From positions 186,001 to 250,000 of the forward strand of contig NZ_MVHF01000002.1 of the NCBI RefSeq assembly GCF_002086485.1: DNA of 64,000 nucleotides, given 5' to 3'. The translations under genes were made by a program, and so were the position numbers. Positions within the stretch are counted from its first letter, which is position 1. Every line of letters starts with the position of its first letter. Source of the stretch: Mycobacterium aquaticum. GTDB taxonomy: Bacteria > Actinomycetota > Actinomycetes > Mycobacteriales > Mycobacteriaceae. This document shows, in pieces, positions 9,045 through 16,815 of the stretch. The notes beneath the pieces were generated by a model. The model was not told the origin of the DNA, did not search any database, and saw only the letters and a program-made list of their open reading frames with translations.

Positions 9045-9442
9045 GTTCGATCGCCAATGATCCCGCGGTGCGCACCCCGCTTGGGGCGCACCGCTGGGTC
9101 ATCGGCGATGGCTTCATTCCGCCGACGAGTACCGGCCCCGAGCCTGCGATGACGAGTCACGAGAGCCTCTGCATTCTCAATGCCAACGATGATGTCGCAC
9201 GCCTCGAACTGACGTTCTATTTCACCGACCGCGACCCTGCAGGCCCGTTTCGGTTGGACATTGCGCCGAAGCGGGCGCTGCACCAGAGAATCAACGACCT
9301 GCGCGATCCAGAGCCCATCCGGCCCGGCATCGACTACTGCGTCGTTGTGACCAGCGATCAGCCGATCGTAGTGCAGCACACCCGGGTTGACACTCGGCAG
9401 GCCGAGAACGCAACGATGTCCACGATTGCTTACCCGGCGTGA
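9041..9442 (+). CDS. Anabaena sensory rhodopsin transducer (ASRT)-family small-molecule-binding protein
   Basis: 133 residues. The sequence follows the Anabaena sensory rhodopsin transducer closely: GFIPP, a GPEP-type motif, SHESLCILNA, a YFTDRDPAGPFRL-type core, and the C-terminal block IVVQHTRVDTRQAEN followed by STIAYP. ASRT is a small tetrameric beta-sandwich protein, and the family has been proposed to be a general small-molecule (sugar-like) binding domain. No rhodopsin gene is nearby; instead the gene starts (GTG 9041) inside the stop of an APC permease, so it may sense or buffer the imported compound. It ends 4 nt from the end of the convergent gntR gene. Family assignment strong, role inferred. 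Confidence 0.88.
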   Translation: MSSIANDPAVRTPLGAHRWVIGDGFIPPTSTGPEPAMTSHESLCILNANDDVARLELTFYFTDRDPAGPFRLDIAPKRALHQRINDLRDPEPIRPGIDYCVVVTSDQPIVVQHTRVDTRQAENATMSTIAYPA

Positions 9443-9446
9443 CCGC

Positions 9447-10109
9447 TTAGCCGAGCAATGAACGCAGGAACTGACGGTGGTCGTCGTAGAGTCCGCTGCA
9501 GGCCTGCAGGGCTTCGTCGAGCTCGCCGCCGGTGATTCCTGCTGCGAGTCGGCGGTGATCGTCGAGGATCTCCTTGCTCATCGCCCTGCCATGAGGGCTG
9601 ATGCGCACCGTCTGGGCTATCTCGTCGGTCATCTCCGACCACAGCTTGAGCAGCATGCCTGACCGAGCTGCCTGCACGATGGAGAGGTGTAAGGCGATGT
9701 CAGGTTCGGTCGTCTCCTTGCCGCCGAGTACGGCATCCTCCAACGCCTCGAAAGCCGCCGCGACGCGCTGCTTGTCTTCGTCGTCGGCCCGTGCGGCGGC
9801 CAGTCGGAGCGCCCCGGCTTCGATCACCTCGCGAGTATCGATGATGTCGAGGAGACCGAATCTCTGGGTGCGTTCGATCGATACGTCCGCGTTGGTGACG
9901 AATGCTCCACGGCCGACCTGGATTTCGATGACATCCAGGGTCGAGAGCATGCCGAGTGCTTCGCGGATGACCGGCCTGCTGACCGAATATTGTTCGGCGA
10001 GTTGGCGTTCGGATGGCAACTTGGCGCCGACGCGATACTCACCGTCTCGGATTGCGCGCAGTAGATCGTCGGCGATCCGGGACCGTTGGGTTACCGGGTT
10101 CTCGGTCAA
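9447..10109 (-). CDS. GntR-family transcriptional regulator, FadR subfamily (FCD domain)
   Basis: 220 residues. The N-terminal winged helix (about residues 8-75) contains GAKLPSERQLAEQYSVSRPVIREALGML-type residues and the wing GRGAFV; the all-helical C-terminal part fits the FCD ligand-binding domain, which usually binds an organic acid and a metal. Its start is 26 nt from the palindrome CTGGTAATACCAG, in a 57-nt gap shared with the divergent cyclase gene, the usual layout for autoregulation. Similar sites precede the SDR, both permeases and the aminotransferase/isomerase pair, so it probably controls the whole 6.5-16.7 kb module, most likely as a repressor released by a pathway intermediate. 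Confidence 0.9.
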   Translation of the reverse strand: MTENPVTQRSRIADDLLRAIRDGEYRVGAKLPSERQLAEQYSVSRPVIREALGMLSTLDVIEIQVGRGAFVTNADVSIERTQRFGLLDIIDTREVIEAGALRLAAARADDEDKQRVAAAFEALEDAVLGGKETTEPDIALHLSIVQAARSGMLLKLWSEMTDEIAQTVRISPHGRAMSKEILDDHRRLAAGITGGELDEALQACSGLYDDHRQFLRSLLG

Positions 10110-10135
10110 GGCGGTGCCCCTCCATATCGGCTTGA

Positions 10136-10148
10136 CTGGTAATACCAG
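10136..10148. promoter_or_regulatory. Perfect palindromic GntR operator between gntR and cyclase
   Basis: CTGGTA-A-TACCAG, a perfect 6-1-6 inverted repeat, 27 nt from the gntR start and 19 nt from the cyclase start. Position and symmetry fit autorepression plus control of the divergent gene. Confidence 0.75.
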
Positions 10149-10166
10149 CGGAGTATCTTCCTAAGG

Positions 10167-10928
10167 ATGCCACTTCCTCACACATCCAGGCAAGGAACCG
10201 CTGCTCCGGCGGGGCAGGTTGACATCGTCGACCTGACGATGCCGATCGTAGACGGGATGGATGCCTTTCCCGGCGAGCCGACGGCCCGCTTCTCGCGCTT
10301 CTCCTCGGTCGAGGACGAGACGGGTGTCGAGATGTGGAACGTGGCGTTGTTCAGCCAGCTCGGTACCCATCTCGACGCGCCGCGGCACTTCCTGCCGGGC
10401 GGGGCGACGGTGGATGATCTCGACTTGAGCCGCTGCATCGGGCCGGCGACGGTGTTCGACCACACGGCGGGACCGGTCGTCCAACCGCACCACCTGGCGA
10501 CGCGCGAAGAGTCGTTGCGCCGAACCCGCCGGATTCTCGTTCGCACCGGCTGGGACGCCCATCTCAACACGGCCCGATACTGGACAGATATTCCCGAGCT
10601 GTCGGTAGCAGCGGCGGAGTACCTCGTCGATATTGGCGTCGTTTTCGTTGGGTTCGACACGCCTACACCGAGTTTCACCGACTTGCACGCCGTGCATCGG
10701 GTGCTGCTCGGCGCAGGGGTGGTGATTACCGAATGCCTGGTGAATCTTGCTCAACTCAGCCCGGAGACGTGGCTCGTCTGCCTTCCGCTTCCGTTGGTTG
10801 GCCTGGACGGCTCCCCGGTCCGCGCCATCGCCATGGAGAAGCGGTCCCCATCAGCGTGTGAGTGCGGCCAGCCCACCACGCAGCGCGTCAACGACGAGGT
10901 CAACGTGATCGTCGGTGACGGCCGTTGA
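10167..10928 (+). CDS. Cyclase-family (kynurenine-formamidase-like) hydrolase with altered metal site
   Basis: 253 residues of the PF04199 cyclase family, metal-dependent hydrolases of amide or lactam bonds such as kynurenine formamidase and isatin hydrolase. The metal motif HxGTHxD reads QLGTHLD here: Gln64 replaces the first His ligand, while His68, Asp70 and the later His (in AVHRVLL) and Glu (in ITECL) are kept. The start ATG 10167 lies close to the operator. The natural end of the fold seems to be near residue 230; the last 25 or so residues are read from the antisense of the aminotransferase 3' end, giving a 78-nt tail-to-tail overlap. Activity may be reduced or changed. Confidence 0.82.
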   Translation: MPLPHTSRQGTAAPAGQVDIVDLTMPIVDGMDAFPGEPTARFSRFSSVEDETGVEMWNVALFSQLGTHLDAPRHFLPGGATVDDLDLSRCIGPATVFDHTAGPVVQPHHLATREESLRRTRRILVRTGWDAHLNTARYWTDIPELSVAAAEYLVDIGVVFVGFDTPTPSFTDLHAVHRVLLGAGVVITECLVNLAQLSPETWLVCLPLPLVGLDGSPVRAIAMEKRSPSACECGQPTTQRVNDEVNVIVGDGR

Positions 10929-12170
10929 CAAGCAGCCGGTGCCGCGGGGCATGACGAGCACGCCGCGCAGCAACAGTTCGAGTCGCAGCTCCGACAGAAG
11001 CGCGGTGTTCGCGCGCCGGTGCGCTTGGTAGGACGTGACGGGCTCAGAGGAGATGGCGATGTTAAACATCGAGCCGATGCCGTTGACGTGCACAGGAATT
11101 CGTGCCGAGGCGAACTCGTCGCGGATGGCCTGACGCAGCCGCTCGGTCCGGGTCTCGATGGCTGCGTACTCGGCCTGGCCAAGGGATCGCATCGCCGCCT
11201 GGCCCGCGGCGACGAAGACCGGCGACGCCGTGAATGTTCCGGTCTGCAACACGCGCGGTCCGTCGCCCGCCAGCACACTCATCAAATCGGCGCGGCCTCC
11301 GAACGCGCCGAGCGGATAGCCGCCTCCGATGATCTTTCCGATCGCGACAAGGTCGGGCCGGTAACCCCATAGCCCCTGAGCGCCGTGGTACCCAGCGCGC
11401 AGTGCCTGAACCTCGTCGAACACGACGAGTGCGCCGCTGCGGTGGGCGGACTCGAACACAACGTCGAGGAAGTCGCGCTGAGCGGTGACCAGTGAGCTGT
11501 TGCCGAGGAACGGTTCGACGATGACCGCCGCGATTTCTGTTCCCCAGCGCGCGAATGCATCTCGCACAGAGGCGATGTCGTTGTAGACCGCCGTGATGGT
11601 GTGGGCGGGTTCCATCCCGGCTGACTCGGGTCGCGCGTGGGCACTGGTTCGCGATGGCAGGGGAGGCTGGCCGATGTCCTGGTACAGCTCGCTGTGGGAG
11701 CCGTGAAAGCCGCCCTCGAACTTCAGGATACGGATGCGGTCGGTGTTGGCGCGGGCCACGCGCGCCGCGAAGCCGACGGCCTCGGATCCGGTGGTCGTGA
11801 AGTGCAACCGTTCAAGCGCGGGGATTCGCTCGCGGAGTTCGGCTGCGTACTCGGCCTCGCGGGGATGGGCGGTACCGATCGCCGACGACGTCGCCAATTC
11901 TGCCGTCACAGCAACAGTCGTCGGACCGTGGCCGTGGCCGTGCGGAAGACTGGTGTAGTTGTTGATGAGGTCGACGTAGGAGTTGCCGTCGACGTCGGTG
12001 ACTATGGCACCGGCCGCGGCCGCTGCATAGAACGGGTACGGCTGGTAGGCCAGCGTGGCCCGCGACACCCCTCCTGGTATGACCAGACTTGCTTCTTCGA
12101 AGAGGTCCCGTGATCGACCTGTGCGCGCCAGGTACTTGCTGATGGATGGCGTGGTGGCGGTGGTTGTCAC
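10851..12170 (-). CDS. Class III pyridoxal-phosphate aminotransferase (glutamate-1-semialdehyde aminomutase-like)
   Basis: 439 residues from GTG 12170, preceded by AAGGAGAAGGAC; the longer frame back to 12296 is rejected because it crosses the operator and the divergent gene's leader. The PLP-binding lysine is in AIGKIIGGGYPLGAF, and FHGSHSELY, VFDEVQALR and the N-terminal VIPGGVSRATLAYQPYP are characteristic of the HemL-like branch of class III. Members move an amino group on short amino acids or aldehydes. It is divergent from the TIM-barrel isomerase and regulated with it, so it probably acts in catabolism rather than haem synthesis. Its last 78 nt overlap the cyclase gene. Confidence 0.87.
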   Translation of the reverse strand: MTTTATTPSISKYLARTGRSRDLFEEASLVIPGGVSRATLAYQPYPFYAAAAAGAIVTDVDGNSYVDLINNYTSLPHGHGHGPTTVAVTAELATSSAIGTAHPREAEYAAELRERIPALERLHFTTTGSEAVGFAARVARANTDRIRILKFEGGFHGSHSELYQDIGQPPLPSRTSAHARPESAGMEPAHTITAVYNDIASVRDAFARWGTEIAAVIVEPFLGNSSLVTAQRDFLDVVFESAHRSGALVVFDEVQALRAGYHGAQGLWGYRPDLVAIGKIIGGGYPLGAFGGRADLMSVLAGDGPRVLQTGTFTASPVFVAAGQAAMRSLGQAEYAAIETRTERLRQAIRDEFASARIPVHVNGIGSMFNIAISSEPVTSYQAHRRANTALLSELRLELLLRGVLVMPRGTGCLSTAVTDDHVDLVVDALRGGLAALTR

Positions 12171-12231
12171 GATGTCCTTCTCCTTGCGCGCGGCAGGTGT
12201 GTTGAGCAACAGCCTATCGGGACAGCCGACA

Positions 12232-12254
12232 ATTGGTCTAGCCTGTAATACCAG
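12232..12254. promoter_or_regulatory. GntR-like operator pair between aminotransferase and isomerase
   Basis: TTGGTCTAGCC followed directly by CTGTAATACCAG. The right half shares TAATACCAG with the palindrome at 10136, the left half shares GGTCTAGCC with the site at 7447. It lies 62 nt from the aminotransferase start and 30 nt from the isomerase start. Confidence 0.55.
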
Positions 12255-12283
12255 TAGCCATGCCAAGCGGACGGAGCGCCACG

Positions 12284-13279
12284 ATGAACATGCCACCTAC
12301 ACCAGTCGTAGCGGGCAGCACGCTGCCGTTGCCGTCGGTCTCCATTGCCGATGAAGCGAGCTGGAGCGCCGGGCTGAGCGCGCTCGCGCGTGGTGGTTTC
12401 GAGTGGGTCGATGTTGTCGACAACTGGGTGCCGTTCGGCGACCTCACCGTTGAGCAAGGTGGGCGACTCGCCGCCCATGTGGCTGACGCGGGCCTACTGA
12501 TGGCCGGACTGTCGGCCATCAGGCGCAGCGTGATCGACCCGATTGACGGCTCGGCCAACTTGGCCTACACGCATCGGGCGCTCGATGTCGCTGCTGCCGC
12601 GGGAGCGCCGGTGCTTTCCATCGGCTTCCATCGCCCGCTAACGGAGCTGCAGAGACAGTGGACGTTCTGGTCGGTGCCAGGTCCGGCTGACGACGCAGAC
12701 GACCCCGCACTCTGGGCGTGTGCGGTCGATCGCCTTCGCGAATTGTGCTCCCACGCAGCCGATATCGGGCTCCGACTGTCGCTGGAACTGTACGAAGACA
12801 CGCTCATCGGCAGTGGTGAGCAGACCGTCAGGTTGATTCAAGACGTCGACTCGCCGGTCCTGGGCATCAACGCCGACCTGGCCAATCTGTACCGCGTGCC
12901 GCGGCGCCTGACCGAGGGTTGGCTGGAGACATTTGCTGCGTGCTTGCCCTATCTGAACTACTGGCACGTCAAGAACTTTCGGCGTGCTGAGGGGTATCCC
13001 GACGGTCCGTTCCTGGCGTGGCCGACGCAGCTGGATGACGGCGACATCAACTACCGCCTGTTGCTGTCGATGGCATTGGACGCCGGTTACGACGGACCCA
13101 TCTGCATCGAGCAGTACGGCGGCGATGGCTTGACGGCTCAGTGCGCGGGCCTGGCTTACCTGACGGGTGTGCTCGATGATCTGGTCAGCGGTTCGGCATG
13201 GACGACCGCAGGACGCGTGGTTGACCGCGGGAGTGGCGCTGGTCATACTGGTCCGACCAGTATGACCAGAGGCAGGTAG
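12284..13279 (+). CDS. Sugar phosphate isomerase/epimerase-like TIM-barrel protein
   Basis: 331 residues of the xylose-isomerase-like TIM-barrel (AP-endonuclease 2) superfamily. Putative metal ligands are seen in LSLELYEDT, the Asp of LGINADLANL, YWHVKNF and CIEQYGGDG, in the usual order. Such enzymes isomerise or epimerise sugars and related polyols or inosose derivatives; the substrate is not evident. ATG 12284 is chosen over ATG 12260 because GGACGGAG lies at 12269-12276. The last codons are formed by the 31-bp palindromic operator of the next gene, 8 nt before the APC permease start, so the C-terminal tail is probably not functionally constrained. Confidence 0.82.
   Translation: MNMPPTPVVAGSTLPLPSVSIADEASWSAGLSALARGGFEWVDVVDNWVPFGDLTVEQGGRLAAHVADAGLLMAGLSAIRRSVIDPIDGSANLAYTHRALDVAAAAGAPVLSIGFHRPLTELQRQWTFWSVPGPADDADDPALWACAVDRLRELCSHAADIGLRLSLELYEDTLIGSGEQTVRLIQDVDSPVLGINADLANLYRVPRRLTEGWLETFAACLPYLNYWHVKNFRRAEGYPDGPFLAWPTQLDDGDINYRLLLSMALDAGYDGPICIEQYGGDGLTAQCAGLAYLTGVLDDLVSGSAWTTAGRVVDRGSGAGHTGPTSMTRGR
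13239..13269. promoter_or_regulatory. 31-bp perfect palindrome, GntR-like double operator for APC permease 2
   Basis: Arms of 15 nt (CTGGTCATACTGGTC and its exact reverse complement) around one C. The centre CTGGTCCGACCAG matches the textbook E. coli FadR operator type, flanked by two more half-sites. It lies 19 nt upstream of the permease ATG, inside the 3' end of the isomerase gene. Confidence 0.75.
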
Positions 13280-13287
13280 GAAGCGAC

Positions 13288-14754
13288 ATGACGACTGCAC
13301 CACGAGCTGATACCAGCTTCACAAAGAAGACCCTCGGCACCCCAGCGCTAGTGCTCTTCGTTCTCGCCTGCATCGCCCCGATGGGTGCGGTCGTCTCGAT
13401 CGTTCCTCTCGGCATGTACCTCGGCAGCGGCCCGGGCTTCGTCGGGGCGATCGTCCTTGCGGGTCTCATCCTGATGTGCTTTGCCGTCGGCTTCGTCACG
13501 ATGTGTAAGCACGTCGTCAACGCAGGTGCCTTCTACGCATACATCGCCAAGGGCCTGGGCAAGCCCGTCGGAGTGGCCGGTGCCTTCATTGCGGTGCTCG
13601 CCTACAACGCTGCGTTCTGGAGCCTGGCCGGTGCCGTCGGATTCTTCGGCTCGACAATCTTCGCCGGCATTGGGTTCTCGATGCCCTGGCAGTTCTGGTC
13701 AGCCACCGCGATCGCTATCGTCGCGTTCCTCGGTCGCCGTGCCGTCGACGTCAGTGCGAAGGTACTGGGCGTCGCTTTGATCCTCGAGGTCGCCGCCATC
13801 GTCATCCTTGACGTCGGAATCGTCGGGCACCGCGGAGTCGAGGCGTTTCCCATCGCCGGAACCCTATCCCCTTCGGTGATCGGCTCTGGTTCAGTCGGTA
13901 TCGGCCTGCTCTGGGCATGCAACATGTTCATCGGCTTCGAGGCGACGGCGCTCTTCTCCGAGGAGGCGAAGGACGCCAGAAAGACTGTTGCCCGCGCCAC
14001 CTACATCTCGGTCAGCGTCATCGCGGTGTTCTACGCCGTCGCCGCAATGGTCCTCGTCGGCGCCGTCGGCCCGACGAACCTGCTCAGCGCGATGAACAAC
14101 GATCCCGGCACGTTCGTCTTCAGGATCGCCGAACAGTACGTCGGCACCTGGCTGTCTAGTGCCATGAAGGTGCTGGTGCTGACCAGCTTGTTCGCCGCGT
14201 TCCTCGGCATTCACAACGCCGCGTCCCGCTACTTCTTTTCGCTGGGTCGCGAAGGCCTGCTTCCCCGGCGACTCGGCATCGTGCATCCCAAGTGGAACTC
14301 ACCGGCGGTCGCCAGCACCGTGCAGATCGTCATCGCGACGGTCGTCGTCGGCGCGTTCGCCGTCGTCAACGCCGACCCACTGCTGACGCTCAACACCAGC
14401 ACCGCGGGCATCGGCACCCTGGGCATCCTGCTGCTGCAGGTCACCGTTGCCGCCTCGGTGATCGCGTTCTTTCGCAAGCGCGGCGACAACCGGATGTGGG
14501 CGACGGCGATCGCGCCGGGCATCGCCGCGGCGACGCTGTCAGTGGTCGTGATCCTCGCCGTGGCCAACTACTCCATCCTCACCGGCACCGGTTCCCCCGT
14601 GATCAACTCGATTCCGTGGGTTATCCCCGTCGTCGTCGTTACCGGCCTCGGCTACGGGCTGTGGCTGCGCGCCCGAAGGCCCGAGGTCTACGCGGGGATC
14701 GCGGAGGGCGCGCCTTCCGAGTTGGGCGCCGAGGTCGAGCAGGCGGCCCACTGA
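13288..14754 (+). CDS. APC-family permease 2
   Basis: 488 residues, about 12 membrane segments, APC superfamily. Landmarks are LACIAPMGAVVSIVPLGM in TM1, HVVNAGAFYAYIAKGLGKP, and FIGFEATALFSEEAKDARKT in the middle, the usual position for the conserved Glu pair. It follows GTAGGAAG and ATG 13288 directly after the 31-bp palindrome. It is only distantly like permease 1, so the module imports two compounds or one compound by two routes. The nucleoside hydrolase begins 1 nt after its stop, which places both in one operon and hints at a nucleoside-like or amino-substituted substrate. Confidence 0.88.
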   Translation: MTTAPRADTSFTKKTLGTPALVLFVLACIAPMGAVVSIVPLGMYLGSGPGFVGAIVLAGLILMCFAVGFVTMCKHVVNAGAFYAYIAKGLGKPVGVAGAFIAVLAYNAAFWSLAGAVGFFGSTIFAGIGFSMPWQFWSATAIAIVAFLGRRAVDVSAKVLGVALILEVAAIVILDVGIVGHRGVEAFPIAGTLSPSVIGSGSVGIGLLWACNMFIGFEATALFSEEAKDARKTVARATYISVSVIAVFYAVAAMVLVGAVGPTNLLSAMNNDPGTFVFRIAEQYVGTWLSSAMKVLVLTSLFAAFLGIHNAASRYFFSLGREGLLPRRLGIVHPKWNSPAVASTVQIVIATVVVGAFAVVNADPLLTLNTSTAGIGTLGILLLQVTVAASVIAFFRKRGDNRMWATAIAPGIAAATLSVVVILAVANYSILTGTGSPVINSIPWVIPVVVVTGLGYGLWLRARRPEVYAGIAEGAPSELGAEVEQAAH

Positions 14755-14755
14755 T

Positions 14756-15706
14756 ATGACCAAAGTGATCATCGATACCGACACCGGCGTCGACGACGGC
14801 ATGGGGTTGCTGTACGCGCTGGTCAGTCCGGAGATTCAGGTCGTCGGTGTGACGACCAGTTTTGGCAACGTAGATGTTGAGAAGGTCACGCGGAACACGG
14901 CCATCTGCATGGAGCGGCTTGGCTCGACGGCGCCGCTGGCACGGGGGGCGGAGCGAGCAATCGCAGGGGAGGCACCGACCTTCAATCCGCAGATCCACGG
15001 TCACGACGGGTTCGGAAACGCCAACCTTCCCGATCCCGAATACAGCAACCTCGTCGATGTGTCCGCCGCCGAGTTGACGATCAGGCTGGTTGACGAGAAT
15101 CCAGGTGAACTCACCTACATCGGACTCGGACCGCTGACGAATCTGGCGCTTGCCGTGCTGCTGGATCCGAGTCTCCCACAGCGCCTCACCCGCGTGGTAT
15201 GGATGGGGGGCGCGGCCGCACACCACGGCAACGTCACCCCGGTGGCCGAGGCCGACGCGCTGCACGACCCAGAGGCGGCGGCCGTCGTCATCGGCGAGAA
15301 CTGGGAATTCGTCCAAGTCGGCCTCGACGTCACCGACGAAACGGTGTTCGGCGTGGATGATCTCCAAACGGTCCGTCAGTCATCTTCTCCTGCAGCCCAA
15401 TTGGTTGCGGCCGGCGCGCCGTCCTACATGGACTTCTACGAGCCGATCCTCGGCAGATACGGCTGCGCGATGCACTCGCCGTTGACCATCGCGGTGGTCG
15501 CGCACCCGGAATTGGTTCTTGCCGAACAGAAGTACAGAATGCACGTCGAGCTCACCGGTACGTACACCCGCGGAATGACCGTTGTCGACAGGCGGGTGGG
15601 TCGCGTGGGTGGACCGGTGTGGAGCAACGCCCCGCTGATCACCGTGATCACCGACGTCGACAGGGCCGCCTTCATCACTCGTTACGTACAGCGGATCACC
15701 GCATGA
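14756..15706 (+). CDS. Inosine/uridine-preferring nucleoside hydrolase family protein
   Basis: 316 residues. The family hydrolyses the N-glycosidic bond of nucleosides with a Ca2+ ion. The N-terminal IDTDTGVDD supplies Asp7, Asp9, Asp13 and Asp14, and GHDGFGN is also present. At the C-terminal site the usual HDP reads HSP (His240, Ser241): the Asp that normally binds calcium is replaced by Ser. The catalytic constellation is otherwise intact, so it may accept a different N-glycoside or have a changed metal site. It starts 1 nt after the permease stop and its TGA overlaps the deaminase ATG. Confidence 0.87.
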   Translation: MTKVIIDTDTGVDDGMGLLYALVSPEIQVVGVTTSFGNVDVEKVTRNTAICMERLGSTAPLARGAERAIAGEAPTFNPQIHGHDGFGNANLPDPEYSNLVDVSAAELTIRLVDENPGELTYIGLGPLTNLALAVLLDPSLPQRLTRVVWMGGAAAHHGNVTPVAEADALHDPEAAAVVIGENWEFVQVGLDVTDETVFGVDDLQTVRQSSSPAAQLVAAGAPSYMDFYEPILGRYGCAMHSPLTIAVVAHPELVLAEQKYRMHVELTGTYTRGMTVVDRRVGRVGGPVWSNAPLITVITDVDRAAFITRYVQRITA

Positions 15707-16722
15707 CACCCACCATCGAACAACTGCGAGCCTTACCCAAGGTGTCGCTACACGATCACCTCGACGGCGGTCTGCGCATCGAGACCATCCTCGACCTGGC
15801 TGACGACCGAGGCATTGCGCTGCCCGCCCCTACCCCTGAGGGGTTGCGCGCCTGGTTCGACGCCAGGACGACAGCGGGCAGCCTGGAGGCCTATCTTGAG
15901 GGTGACGCCGTCACCTCGGCGGTCCTGGTCGACGTCGACGCCTTGGTGCGGGTGGCGCGGGAGTCTGTCGAGGATCTCGCCGCCGACGGAGTGGCGTATG
16001 CCGAATTACGTTGGGCACCTGGCGATCTTCTCAGGCACGGACTGTCGATGGATGACGCCGTCGACGCCGTGGCAGAGGGCTTGCGGGCCGGTGAACACGC
16101 GGTACACGGGCGGACCACGGCTCGGCAGATTCTGTGCGCCATGCGGCACGAACCCGGGAGCGAGGCTGTCGCCGAGTTGGCGGTGGTGCGTGACGACGTA
16201 GTGGGCTTCGACCTGGCCGGACCGGAGGTTGGCTATCCACCGTCATTGCACCGCCCGGCATTTGAACTGTTGCGCGCAAACGGCGTGCCCGTGACAGTGC
16301 ACGCCGGGGAGGCCGCCGGCATCGACAGCATCAGGGAGGCACTCGACATCGGCGGCGCCCGGCGCATCGGCCACGGCATCCGTCTGGTGGACGATTTCGA
16401 CAAGGACGGGTCCGGCGGGCCGCTGACCGAGCGGATCATCGCCGATGGAATCGTGCTGGAAGTGTGTCCGTCGTCGAACGTCCACACAGGCGCAGTCCCG
16501 CCCGAAGCGGCTCACCCCTTCGACCGGCTGTACCGCGCCGGAGTACCCGTGACCGTAAGCCCTGACAACCGACTGACCAGCCGTACTTCGTTGTCGCGCG
16601 AACTCCAATCGCTCTGCGCCGCCTTTGGTTACACGATGGCAGACATAGCGGTGTTCCAAGACACGGCAGCCGCGGCCGCGTTCGCACCTCATGCCGCGAC
16701 CGCAGCTATTCGCTGGTCGTGA
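15703..16722 (+). CDS. Adenosine-deaminase-family aminohydrolase
   Basis: 339 residues from ATG 15703, which overlaps the nucleoside hydrolase stop; earlier codons in this frame are shadow. ADA enzymes remove the 6-amino group of adenosine or adenine-like rings using Zn2+. Ligand and catalytic motifs are LHDHLDGG (His17, His19), VHAGEA with the catalytic Glu, RIGHGI, and SPDNR in place of the common DDP. Coupled to a nucleoside hydrolase and permease it probably deaminates a nucleoside or free base taken up by the cell. A second, diverged relative is encoded at 30854. The gene ends where the scar region begins. Confidence 0.88.
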   Translation: MTPTIEQLRALPKVSLHDHLDGGLRIETILDLADDRGIALPAPTPEGLRAWFDARTTAGSLEAYLEGDAVTSAVLVDVDALVRVARESVEDLAADGVAYAELRWAPGDLLRHGLSMDDAVDAVAEGLRAGEHAVHGRTTARQILCAMRHEPGSEAVAELAVVRDDVVGFDLAGPEVGYPPSLHRPAFELLRANGVPVTVHAGEAAGIDSIREALDIGGARRIGHGIRLVDDFDKDGSGGPLTERIIADGIVLEVCPSSNVHTGAVPPEAAHPFDRLYRAGVPVTVSPDNRLTSRTSLSRELQSLCAAFGYTMADIAVFQDTAAAAAFAPHAATAAIRWS

Positions 16723-16815
16723 AAGAGGCGGTGGATGCAGAGATTGGCAGAACTCGCGCGCTGCGAAGCGATCTCGCATCGACGTTGGCGTCACTTAACG
16801 AGGCGTTGGGTCTGC

